From contig URFZ01000001.1 of NCBI GenBank assembly GCA_900547165.1, positions 113,974 to 177,973 of the forward strand: a stretch of DNA of 64,000 nt. The letters are read 5' to 3'. Under the pieces are notes generated by a model. The model saw nothing but the letters and a program-made list of their open reading frames with translations. It had not been told where the DNA came from and made no database searches. This DNA comes from an uncultured Eubacteriales bacterium. GTDB taxonomy: Bacteria > Bacillota > Clostridia > Oscillospirales > UBA644. Positions 1 through 7,296 of the stretch are shown in pieces. A program made the translations under genes and the position numbers. Position 1 is the first letter of the stretch, and every line of letters begins with the position of its first letter.

Positions 1-256
1 CGTAGCGGCGATAGTAAGTCAGTTGTTTTTTTGAAAAAGCGGACACTTCCGTACCGTCTACAACCACCTTGCCCGACGTGCATGAATCCATACCGCCGAG
101 AATGTTCAGAACCGTAGTTTTTCCCGCGCCGCTCGGACCTACAATGACGCAGAATTCGCCCTTTTCTATCGCAAAGTCAACGCCGCTGACAGCCTCGATG
201 GTGACTTCACCCATTTTATATATTTTCTTTACGTCGTGAAACTCGATAAAACTCAA
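1..256 (-). CDS. ABC transporter ATP-binding protein, MacB/LolD-like (partial, C-terminus off window)
   Basis: Only the first 85 or so residues are inside the window. They contain a complete Walker A motif, GPSGAGKTT, at about residues 38-46, after the strand VSGVDFAIEKGEFCVIVG, and then the NILGGMDSCTSGKV stretch typical of the MacB/LolD/FtsE-like ATPases that drive lipoprotein or peptide export. The start is a TTG codon, chosen because GGAGGT lies 5 nt upstream at 262-267 and no ATG is near. It follows the U32 gene by 12 nt, so it is probably the next gene of the same operon. The partner permease would lie outside the window. The subfamily assignment is an inference from a fragment. Confidence 0.8.
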   Translation of the reverse strand, partial: MSFIEFHDVKKIYKMGEVTIEAVSGVDFAIEKGEFCVIVGPSGAGKTTVLNILGGMDSCTSGKVVVDGTEVSAFSKKQLTYYRRY

Positions 257-268
257 TTTAAACCTCCG

Positions 269-1504
269 CTAAATACGCTTGCGTCGCATAAAACTCATCG
301 ACGGAACGGGATTGGGATAAGGAATAAGCACCGTCATTTCCGGGTGCGGTGCGGCAAGAATGGGTTCTCCCTCGCCGTCAAACATTTTTTCGACAACGAT
401 TTTTTGCGAACTCTTTCCGGGAATCAAAAACTCGCACTCGTCGCCGATAACGAATTTGTTGCGCTGGCTCAGAACCACACATCCGCGCACATAATCGTAA
501 CCCGTAACTATACCCGAAACCTCATAATCCCTTATGTAACCCGACTCGTTGAAATTCATCGACTCGGATTTTTGGTCTCCGTAATAAAAGCCCGTAAAAT
601 ACGGTCTGTGGCTGACCTTGCAGACCTCTTCACGAAGTTCGGGAAGTATACGCTCATATTCTCCGAGGTCTGAGAAGCAGGCATCTATCGCACGTCTGTA
701 CGCGGCAACAACGCACGCCACATAGTATTCGGTCTTTACTCTGCCCTCAATTTTGAAACTCGTTATTCCCGCGGATATAAGGTCGGGAACATGGTCTATC
801 ATGCAGAGGTCTTTTGAATTGAAGATAAACGTGCCCGTATCGGTCTCTTCAACAGGCATATACTGACCCGGACGTTTTTCCTCCACAAGATTGTATTTCC
901 AGCGGCACGCCTGCGCGCAGTTACCGCGATTGGCGTCCCTGCCCGTCATGAAGTTGGAAAGCAAGCATCTGCCCGAATGGGAAACACACATCGCGCCATG
1001 GACAAACGCCTCTATTTCAAGCGAACCGGGCGTCCGAAGCCGAATTTGCGTTATTTCGTCAAACGTCAACTCACGGGCAAGCACCACACGCTTTGCGCCG
1101 AGCCTGTACCACGCAAGACAGTCTGCATAATTGCTTATATTCGCCTGCGTCGAGACGTGAAGTTCCATTTCGGGGCATTCGTCGCGGATCATCATAAAAA
1201 GCCCAAGATCGGAAACTATCAGCGCATCGACCTCGATTTTTTTCAAAAATTGAAGATAATCCGAAAAGCGTTCTATCTCGTCGTTGCGCGGAACGGTATT
1301 GCAGGCAACGTAAACACGAACGTTACGCCTGTGCGCGTAATCGACGGCGCGAGCAAGATCCGCGCGCGGAAAATTTGCGACGGCGGTACGCAAAGAAAAC
1401 TCTTCGCCGCCGACATAGACCGCATCTGCGCCGTATTCAACGGCGTAACGAAATCTTGTATAATCCCCTGCGGGCGCAAGCAATTCAGGCTTTGCAAAGT
1501 TCAT
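269..1504 (-). CDS. Peptidase U32 family protein, probable TrhP-type tRNA U34 hydroxylation factor
   Basis: This 411-residue protein opens with the family hallmark ELLAPAGDYTRFRYAVEYGA and carries the U32 signature EAFVHGAMCVSHSGRCLLS at about residues 165-183. Further conserved cysteines follow (GNCAQACRWKY). Family members once called collagenase-like proteases include TrhP, which makes 5-hydroxyuridine at tRNA position 34. The upstream genes are mltG and a TrmR-like methyltransferase, the same order as yrrL-yrrM-yrrN-yrrO in Bacillus subtilis, so a role in wobble-uridine hydroxylation is the best inference. Start: ATG at 1504 has GAGG 6 nt upstream; an in-frame TTG at 1516 is possible but overlaps the ribosome site. 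Only one U32 gene is present, where B. subtilis has two. Confidence in the family is high and in the tRNA role moderate. Confidence 0.9.
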   Translation of the reverse strand: MNFAKPELLAPAGDYTRFRYAVEYGADAVYVGGEEFSLRTAVANFPRADLARAVDYAHRRNVRVYVACNTVPRNDEIERFSDYLQFLKKIEVDALIVSDLGLFMMIRDECPEMELHVSTQANISNYADCLAWYRLGAKRVVLARELTFDEITQIRLRTPGSLEIEAFVHGAMCVSHSGRCLLSNFMTGRDANRGNCAQACRWKYNLVEEKRPGQYMPVEETDTGTFIFNSKDLCMIDHVPDLISAGITSFKIEGRVKTEYYVACVVAAYRRAIDACFSDLGEYERILPELREEVCKVSHRPYFTGFYYGDQKSESMNFNESGYIRDYEVSGIVTGYDYVRGCVVLSQRNKFVIGDECEFLIPGKSSQKIVVEKMFDGEGEPILAAPHPEMTVLIPYPNPVPSMSFMRRKRI

Positions 1505-1524
1505 ATCATACCTCAAAAAAACGG

Positions 1525-1983
1525 TTATTTACCAAAAATATCTTTCATCAAAGAAAAAGAAGAACCCGACAAGAGCATCGCCAACAATGCGGAGGCGCCT
1601 ATCAGAACAAGTTGAACTGTAACAGTCGTCAACAAAAACGTTTTGGCTGTTTCGGGTTGAAGATTTCCGTTTTCTCTGCGCACAATGGCATATACTGCGG
1701 CTATCAGAAGTCCGACCACGGGCAGCAAAATGCAGACAATGCGAAGCGCGGCGGGAATCTCCATTTTCTCTTTCTCGTCAAACACCTGTGCGGCGGGTCT
1801 GCCGCGGACAATAAGTTCAAACCCGCATTCATCGCATTTTTTACGGTTCAACTCATCAAATTTTTTGCCGCAGTTCGGGCACATCTTGAATTTTACGGAA
1901 ACATCGAGTTCACAACCGCAGGAAGCGCATGTTTTTGCTTCGTAATCATTGATTTTTCCGCATTCGGGACATATCTTTTTCAT
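1525..1983 (-). CDS. Double zinc-ribbon membrane protein, unknown function
   Basis: This 152-residue protein has two N-terminal zinc ribbons: C5xxC8 with C19xxC22, and C35xxC38 with C50xxC53. Two hydrophobic segments follow at about residues 76-101 and 118-138, so it is probably a membrane protein with a cytoplasmic metal-binding head. The ATG overlaps the stop of the trmR-like gene by 4 nt (translational coupling), and the U32 gene follows after 20 nt. It sits inside an otherwise conserved tRNA-modification gene pair. I do not recognise a characterised relative. Zinc-ribbon-plus-TM proteins are common in Clostridia and mostly uncharacterised. It could be an unrelated insertion or an accessory factor. 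Confidence 0.8.
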   Translation of the reverse strand: MKKICPECGKINDYEAKTCASCGCELDVSVKFKMCPNCGKKFDELNRKKCDECGFELIVRGRPAAQVFDEKEKMEIPAALRIVCILLPVVGLLIAAVYAIVRRENGNLQPETAKTFLLTTVTVQLVLIGASALLAMLLSGSSFSLMKDIFGK

Positions 1984-2642
1984 CGTTCTTTCGTCCCCGT
2001 TCTGACACTTACGGTCACCCCGTCGCTTATCGGAAGTATAACCGTTTTCAGCGAAATATCCGCTTCCAATTCACGCAAAAACTCCGCAAGACGCTTAACA
2101 ATGGTCTTGTTGCGTCTGATGTCGGGTATGCCCGTCGCGACCATTCCGTTAAAAAGCACGTTGTCGGCAACTATAACGCCCTCATCGGCAAGCAAGCGCT
2201 CCGCTTCACGCAAAAACACTGGATACTGTCCTTTTGCGGCGTCTATAAAAATCAAATCAAACGTTCCGTCGAGAGTCGGAAGCAGTTCCACGGCGTCTCC
2301 GATAAGCATTTTTATCTTGTCCCTCGCACCGAACTCCCGAAGATTTTTCTTTGCGGGTTCTATCATAACGGGGTTGCGTTCGACAGTCACAATATCCGCG
2401 TCGGGGCAAGCGTCGTGCATAAGAAGCGCCGAAAAGCCTATGCAAGTGCCTATTTCAAGAATCCGCTTCGGTTTTCTGACGCGGCACATAATTTCAAGCA
2501 TATCCGCCGTTTCGGGTTCCGCTATCGGATATTTTTCTTCCCTTGCGCGGCGTTCAAGGTCTCCGAGAGCGTCCGTCCGCTCTCTTCGAAGCAGCCGCAT
2601 ATATTCGGTTATATGTCCGAAAACAAGTCCGTCTTTATCCAT
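1980..2642 (-). CDS. trmR: SAM-dependent O-methyltransferase, TrmR-like (5-hydroxyuridine-34 tRNA methylation)
   Basis: This is a class I Rossmann methyltransferase of the catechol O-methyltransferase (Methyltransf_3) type. The SAM-binding motif I is ILEIGTCIGFSALLMHDA, followed by IVTVERNP (acidic strand end) and FDLIFIDAAKGQYPVFL (motif with the metal-binding Asp), ending near VIVADNVLFNGMV. At 220 residues it matches B. subtilis YrrM/TrmR, which converts 5-hydroxyuridine to 5-methoxyuridine in tRNA. It lies between mltG and a U32 gene, as in B. subtilis. The start at 2642 is preferred over an upstream in-frame GTG or ATG because it begins right at the mltG stop (8-nt overlap), while a longer form would run deep into mltG. 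The symbol rests on context plus family. Confidence 0.85.
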   Translation of the reverse strand: MDKDGLVFGHITEYMRLLRRERTDALGDLERRAREEKYPIAEPETADMLEIMCRVRKPKRILEIGTCIGFSALLMHDACPDADIVTVERNPVMIEPAKKNLREFGARDKIKMLIGDAVELLPTLDGTFDLIFIDAAKGQYPVFLREAERLLADEGVIVADNVLFNGMVATGIPDIRRNKTIVKRLAEFLRELEADISLKTVILPISDGVTVSVRTGTKER

Positions 2643-3753
2643 TTGAATGATTTCTGCGCCATTCGTTAAATTCCGCCGCGTTCCGCTCGTGTTCTTCAAG
2701 CGTTCTCGCAAACTTTGTCACGCCGTCTCCGACATAGCAGAAGTAATAATAATCCGTCTCCGCCGGTTTCAGCGCCGCCATAAAGCAAGCGGCGGTCGGG
2801 TTGCATATCGGGGTCGGTGTCAAGCCCGAATAATAATAGGTGTTATACGGATCATCCGTGTTTATCTGTTCATACGTCAGCGAATAAGTGCGCTCCGCTT
2901 TCGGGATTTTGTAACTGTAACAAGCGTCGCTTTGAAGTTTTATTCCCGCGTCAAGCCTGTTATGGAAGACAGAGGAAATCTTGTCTATATAATCATACCC
3001 GCCGCCCTCTTTTTCGATTATAGAAGCAAGGGTCAGTATCTCATAGAAGCTGTATTTGCTCTGCGACAGAAGCGTTTTGACCTCATCGGTCATAACCTTT
3101 GAGTCAAAGTGGTCTATAAGTTTTTGAAGTGCTTCTTTCTCTGTCGTATCGGTATAAAACTCATAAGTATCAGGATACAGGAAGCCTTCAAGTCGGTTTT
3201 CCTTGTTCTTTTCGGGAATATAATCATACCCGAAGTCGCTTTCCGATATCGCCTTGGCAAAGCCCTCTTCCGTGCCTATGCCGTTTTCGATGAATTTTGC
3301 GACAATATCGCTGACTTCGCTGCCCTCCGAGAAGCGAATGGTAACCGTTTCACGGGTCTTTACTTCGTGATTGATTATCGCTTCATATATTTCGGCGTAA
3401 CTCATCGAAGTTCGCAGCTCAATATCGCCGCTTCTGAAACCCTTTGAAAAATCGTACCGAGCGCAGACCAGATCATAAAAGAATTTATACCGAACCACAC
3501 CCGCGTCGACAAGTTTATCCGCTATTGTATCAAAAGTCTCCGAGTCGGAAAGAGTTATCGTTACGGTTTTGTCCTCTTTTTCGTTTCCCGTTCTGTCGCG
3601 GTTCATGTCAACGATGAAAAGCACACCTGCAACAACAAGCGCAACCGCAAGCAGAACAGCAACCAAAGCAATTACTTTGCCCTTGCTCTTTTTCTTTTTT
3701 CTGCGGCGGGAGTTTCTTCTTTCCCGTTCGTTTCTGTAATCGTCTCTTGCCAT
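2635..3753 (-). CDS. mltG: Endolytic murein transglycosylase MltG
   Basis: The 372-residue protein has a very basic cytoplasmic N-terminus (RRNSRRRKKKKSKGK), one transmembrane helix at about 26-48, and an extracellular YceG domain. The signature ENRLEGFLYPDTYEF is at about 185-199, and the catalytic Glu lies in ASIIEKEGG, E247 by my count. MltG cleaves nascent peptidoglycan strands and sets glycan length next to the elongation machinery. GGAGG lies 6 nt before the ATG, which fixes the start even though it makes an 82-nt overlap with the CPBP gene upstream. It precedes the trmR-like gene as in B. subtilis. Confidence 0.93.
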   Translation of the reverse strand: MARDDYRNERERRNSRRRKKKKSKGKVIALVAVLLAVALVVAGVLFIVDMNRDRTGNEKEDKTVTITLSDSETFDTIADKLVDAGVVRYKFFYDLVCARYDFSKGFRSGDIELRTSMSYAEIYEAIINHEVKTRETVTIRFSEGSEVSDIVAKFIENGIGTEEGFAKAISESDFGYDYIPEKNKENRLEGFLYPDTYEFYTDTTEKEALQKLIDHFDSKVMTDEVKTLLSQSKYSFYEILTLASIIEKEGGGYDYIDKISSVFHNRLDAGIKLQSDACYSYKIPKAERTYSLTYEQINTDDPYNTYYYSGLTPTPICNPTAACFMAALKPAETDYYYFCYVGDGVTKFARTLEEHERNAAEFNEWRRNHSNG

Positions 3754-4535
3754 GAAGAACCTCCATCGACGGACTTTCTGCCCGCCCTTTTAAGATTTTT
3801 GCGGCTTTTTCTTATCGTCACGCTTAAAATGAAATATACGGCGATAAGGAAAACAAGTCCCGCGAAATAAATCATCAGACCCGTCAATTCAATTTCCGAA
3901 AGAATGTCTGAATAATACGAAAGCGCATAACTGAGAATGTTGTTGATAAAATGCAACGCTATGGCGGCATATACGCTTCCCGTCAGTTTGACAACCAGAC
4001 CGAAGACAAGCCCCGCAAAAAACGTTGTCAGGAAATAAGGGTCGAGTCCGTGCATGAACGTAAAAAGAAACGCGCCCCATACAACGTGAAATATCTCACT
4101 TTTTTCAGTCATAAACGACTGCAAAGCACCGCGGAAGAACAACTCCTCGTAAACGGCGGGAAGCAAAACGGCGGTTATCATCAGAACCGCATAATTGCCG
4201 TTTGTCAAAGCGACCGTGTTTTTTGTTATGTTTATCCCGACAAATCCGTAAAACGCATCGGCAAGAGAGTTGAGCATAAACGCGCCGAAAGCGAGTACAA
4301 AAAGGCAGCCCAATATTGCGCCGACATCGCGGAAACGCACCATTTTCATTCCGAAAAACTTTTTGTAAGAAGAGTCGGGAGAAAGTTTTTTCAGCAGATA
4401 CGACGCACCCGCAAACAGCGCAACGCCGACTACGCTGATTACGATTTCTTTATAAGGAAAATCAAACAGACCGAGAACGGTCAGAACGGCGCACATGATA
4501 AGCGAAAGTACGCCCGTAAATACAGTTTGTCTCAT
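3672..4535 (-). CDS. CPBP family intramembrane metalloprotease
   Basis: This 287-residue polytopic protein has the three canonical CPBP motifs: EELFFRG at 130-136, the FTFMH block at about 158-162 and HFINN at about 195-199. It therefore looks catalytically intact, like Rce1-type CAAX or bacteriocin-processing proteases. Several hydrophobic helices span residues 8-25, 30-48, 72-95, 113-130 and on to about 235. A hydrophilic basic tail of about 50 residues follows. The last 27 residues are encoded over the start of mltG in another frame. AAGGGA lies 5 nt before the ATG. Its substrate is unknown. Confidence 0.88.
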   Translation of the reverse strand: MRQTVFTGVLSLIMCAVLTVLGLFDFPYKEIVISVVGVALFAGASYLLKKLSPDSSYKKFFGMKMVRFRDVGAILGCLFVLAFGAFMLNSLADAFYGFVGINITKNTVALTNGNYAVLMITAVLLPAVYEELFFRGALQSFMTEKSEIFHVVWGAFLFTFMHGLDPYFLTTFFAGLVFGLVVKLTGSVYAAIALHFINNILSYALSYYSDILSEIELTGLMIYFAGLVFLIAVYFILSVTIRKSRKNLKRAGRKSVDGGSSWQETITETNGKEETPAAEKRKRARAK

Positions 4536-4546
4536 AAAAATCCCTT

Positions 4547-5119
4547 TTACCTGAGCCGGAACAAGCCCTCGTCCGTTATAAGAATATCTACACGGACATC
4601 AAATCTTCCGCGCGGAAGTTTCTTTTCGATATTGTCGGCATAGCATATTCCTATGCGGGTACCTCTGAACGACGTCAGAAATCGGTCATAAAACCCGCCG
4701 CCGTAGCCCATGCGATAACCCTCGACATCGTAAGCAAGCGCGGGAACTATGCAAATATCCGAATTGCCCGATTTATATTCGGGGGCGGTGGATATGGGTT
4801 CAAGGATATTGAACGCGGACGGACGAAGCTGTGAAAGGTCGTCGATGTAGTGATACGTCATACGTCCTTTATCCAGACACCTCGGATAAAGAATCTTTTT
4901 TCCGCTGTTCAATGCGTTTTGAAAAATCCCGACGGTCTCTATCTCGATAGGCGTCGCGGAATAGAGAAGCACCTGTTCGGCGCGTTCAAATGCGTTGGTC
5001 GAAAGGAGATTGCGGCAGACTTTTTCGTCTTTCAAGACTTTTTCTTCTTCGGACATTTCGGCGCGAGCCGTCTTGTACTTTTTTCTGAAAAAGCTTTTCA
5101 GATCCCTTATGTTCGACAT
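4547..5119 (-). CDS. 5-formyltetrahydrofolate cyclo-ligase
   Basis: The 190-residue protein is the normal length for 5,10-methenyl-THF synthetase (FAU1/YgfA family). It shows the basic N-terminus KSFFRKKYKTARAEMSEEEK, the central VLLYSATPIEIET block, and the C-terminal signature MGYGGGFYDRFL that forms the ATP/folate site. It salvages 5-formyl-THF to 5,10-methenyl-THF with ATP. Its placement near thyX and tmk groups folate and thymidylate supply in one operon. The ATG has GAGG 5 nt upstream, and the gene follows the DJ-1 gene after 7 nt. Confidence 0.93.
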   Translation of the reverse strand: MSNIRDLKSFFRKKYKTARAEMSEEEKVLKDEKVCRNLLSTNAFERAEQVLLYSATPIEIETVGIFQNALNSGKKILYPRCLDKGRMTYHYIDDLSQLRPSAFNILEPISTAPEYKSGNSDICIVPALAYDVEGYRMGYGGGFYDRFLTSFRGTRIGICYADNIEKKLPRGRFDVRVDILITDEGLFRLR

Positions 5120-5126
5120 AATTACC

Positions 5127-5666
5127 TCATCTGATGGACTCGCAGAGTTCGTCCGCGGTCTGTTTGTCTTTCATTATCTCAACAAGCTTCAATCCGAATT
5201 CAACGGCGGCGCCCGCACCGACGGCAGTCACTATGTTGCCGTCACGGACAACTCTTTCGCCCGTCATTATCTGCGCACCTGTAAGATATTTTTCAAAACC
5301 GGGGAAGCAGATTGCTTTTTTGCCGACAAGAACGTTTCTTTTTCCGAGAACCATGGGAGCGGCGCATATCGCGGCAAGATAACGGTTCTTTTCCACGCAA
5401 TGTCTGACAAGCATATCCGTTCTCGGATGCTCGTCCAGATTCTTTGCGCCCGGCATACCTCCCGGAAAAACAAGCATTTCCATATCTCTTATGTTTATTT
5501 CGGAGAGCGTCAGATCCGCCATAACATTTATGCCGTGAGCGCCCTTGACATATAATTTCTCGGTAACGGAAACAAGTCTTGTTTCAACTCCCGCTCTGCG
5601 GAGCATATCGCACGGGGCAAGAGCTTCAAGTTCTTCAAAACCGTCCGCAAGCAAAATATAAACCAT
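5127..5666 (-). CDS. DJ-1/PfpI family protein (YajL/ThiJ-like)
   Basis: This 179-residue protein belongs to the DJ-1/ThiJ/PfpI family. The nucleophile cysteine is C101 in LAAICAAPMVLG, and the supporting glutamate lies in the N-terminal GFEELEAL. A glycine loop, VFPGGMPGAKNL, precedes the nucleophile elbow. Family members act as glyoxalases, deglycases or chaperones, and which applies here cannot be told from sequence. GGAGG sits 7 nt before the ATG. The gene lies between tmk and the cyclo-ligase gene with short gaps, so it is cotranscribed with folate/thymidylate genes. No nearby gene gives a clear functional link. Confidence 0.9.
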   Translation of the reverse strand: MVYILLADGFEELEALAPCDMLRRAGVETRLVSVTEKLYVKGAHGINVMADLTLSEINIRDMEMLVFPGGMPGAKNLDEHPRTDMLVRHCVEKNRYLAAICAAPMVLGKRNVLVGKKAICFPGFEKYLTGAQIMTGERVVRDGNIVTAVGAGAAVEFGLKLVEIMKDKQTADELCESIR

Positions 5667-5683
5667 ATTTCTTCCTCCGAATA

Positions 5684-6349
5684 TCAGAATTCTTTCTTCA
5701 CTATCTCATATATTGTGTCCGCTATCTCGTCAACGCTTTTGACGTTTCCGTCGGAGTCGAGACACTCTATGCGGCGCATATATCCGTGGTCGCACGCAAA
5801 AGTCGCGGTCTTATAACATTTTTCAAGATACGACAGGTCTTTTTCGTGAATGTCCTTTTTCGTTTCGTCCCCGTCGTAACGTTTTTCCACCTGTTTGACG
5901 GCGGCGGAGGGAGGAACGTCGAGAAACAGCACGGCATCGGGTCTCGGAAGTCCGAGTTTGTCAAACTCAAAATCATAAAGCCAATCAAAAAATTCGAGAG
6001 CCTCTTCCCCCTCCAATTTCGAGCCCTGATGTATCAGATTGGACGAAACATAGCGGTCGCTCAATATGGTTGCGCCGTTTTCGTAATCTTTACCCCAGTC
6101 TTTTTTGTATGCGGCATATCTGTCAACGGCAAAAAAGGTCGATGCGGCAAAGGCGTTAACATCGGACGGGTGCGAACCGAACTCTCCCGCAAGATACATC
6201 CGAAGCAAAGCGGAAGACGGTTGATCATACTGCGGAAAACGTATATGCATGGACGTTCTGCCGTCGCGTTTCAGCCTTTCGACAAGAGCATTGACCTGCG
6301 TTGATTTTCCGCTGCCGTCAATCCCCTCTATAACAAATAGTTTTCCCAT
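5684..6349 (-). CDS. tmk: Thymidylate kinase (dTMP kinase)
   Basis: The 221-residue protein starts with the P-loop IEGIDGSGKSTQVNAL, has the DRYVSSNLIHQG motif (conserved DRY, substrate binding) at about 110-121, and the base-recognition strand PDAVLFLDVPPSAA. Thymidylate kinase phosphorylates dTMP to dTDP. The gene begins 3 nt after the thyX stop, placing dTMP synthesis and its next step together. The ATG is preceded by GGAG 8 nt upstream. The middle region, with a long Asp/Tyr-rich loop around 85-105, is somewhat longer than in E. coli Tmk, as in the eukaryote-like Tmk subgroup. Confidence 0.9.
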   Translation of the reverse strand: MGKLFVIEGIDGSGKSTQVNALVERLKRDGRTSMHIRFPQYDQPSSALLRMYLAGEFGSHPSDVNAFAASTFFAVDRYAAYKKDWGKDYENGATILSDRYVSSNLIHQGSKLEGEEALEFFDWLYDFEFDKLGLPRPDAVLFLDVPPSAAVKQVEKRYDGDETKKDIHEKDLSYLEKCYKTATFACDHGYMRRIECLDSDGNVKSVDEIADTIYEIVKKEF

Positions 6350-6352
6350 TTT

Positions 6353-7117
6353 TCATTCTCCGAGTTTATCGAATTTTTCTCTTACCTGCGCAGTCTTTCC
6401 GCAGCACATCTTCTTTTCTGGGCAAGGACCTTTCAGGCATCTCGGACCCGCATTTTTGAAAAGGGTCGGACACGCTTTGCGGACAAGCGCAAGCATTTGC
6501 GTGGCAACGTCGCGTATTTCCCATTGGGCGCGCTCACAGCAGCGAAGTTCAAAGAAGTTCATCAGACTGCGGGCATTCATCGTCATTATCATTTTTGTGT
6601 CGCAGGCATTTGGCAGAACAAAACGCGCGTCTTCAAGAACTGCTCGTCCCGCCGTTTTTTCCGCCGCAGCGGCGTCCATACCGCCTGCAACAAGTTCCGC
6701 CGCTTCCGCTTTTGCAAGGGCTTGGGCTATTCGGTCATAAGATTCCTGCGCGCTCTTCATAGCCTTCTCAAATTCGGCTTTTGCTTCGGGACATTTTTCA
6801 ACGCGGGGAGGAACGACAAAATCAAACGCATTTTCGCGGACATATCTTTGGCTCTGAACGCTGAACGATGCGATACGGTGACGGGTTATCTGCGCAAGAA
6901 GCGCACGGCTCACACCCTCTATCGCAAAAGTGAAATAAGCGTGTTCAATGGGGCTTTCATGTCCCATGTCCACAAGTTTTGTAAGAAACTTTTCCGTTTC
7001 CTCGGGCGTTTGTTTTTCCATTATCGCATCTATATCCGCCGCCGAATAGCAAAGTTTTGCGGCACTTGCGACAATAACCTGCGCTTCGGGCGTATAAGCA
7101 AGAAGTTCGACTCTCAT
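6353..7117 (-). CDS. thyX: FAD-dependent thymidylate synthase ThyX
   Basis: The 254-residue protein contains the ThyX signature RHRx7S at 79-89 (RHRIASFSVQS). HESPIEHAYFTF upstream and LRCCERAQWEIRD downstream are also typical. ThyX methylates dUMP using methylene-THF, NADPH and FAD, and does not need DHFR recycling. The C-terminal 40 residues are rich in cysteine (ACP...RCLKGPCPEKKMCCG), a tail I believe is shared by related clostridial ThyX proteins. GGAGG precedes the ATG, and a strong promoter lies at 7170-7198. It is the first gene of the long left operon. Confidence 0.95.
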   Translation of the reverse strand: MRVELLAYTPEAQVIVASAAKLCYSAADIDAIMEKQTPEETEKFLTKLVDMGHESPIEHAYFTFAIEGVSRALLAQITRHRIASFSVQSQRYVRENAFDFVVPPRVEKCPEAKAEFEKAMKSAQESYDRIAQALAKAEAAELVAGGMDAAAAEKTAGRAVLEDARFVLPNACDTKMIMTMNARSLMNFFELRCCERAQWEIRDVATQMLALVRKACPTLFKNAGPRCLKGPCPEKKMCCGKTAQVREKFDKLGE

Positions 7118-7169
7118 TTTTATTCCTCCACCGAAAAAACGGCATTTTATATATTATAATCTATTTTAT

Positions 7170-7198
7170 ATTATATCACATAACCCGCGATATGGCAA
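7170..7198 (-). promoter_or_regulatory. Sigma-A promoter of the thyX operon
   Basis: On the minus strand, TTGCCA (7193-7198) and TATAAT (7170-7175) are separated by 17 nt. The region down to the thyX start is AT-rich. This would drive thyX and the tightly packed genes behind it. Confidence 0.75.
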
Positions 7199-7229
7199 TA
7201 GCGGAGCGGAAATTTATCCGAAAAAATAT

Positions 7230-7265
7230 TTATCCGAACCGAAAATTTGCTTTCGGCTCGGATAA
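7230..7265 (-). terminator. Rho-independent terminator after pepD
   Basis: A stem of about 15 bp (TTATCCGAGCCGAAA paired with TTTCGGTTCGGATAA, one G-U pair) with a 6-nt loop. On the minus strand it is followed by a T-rich run, ATATTTTTTC. It lies 32 nt after the pepD stop and upstream of the thyX promoter. Confidence 0.8.
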
Positions 7266-7296
7266 AAAGTCATTAAAAGTTTGGATTTAATGTGTT

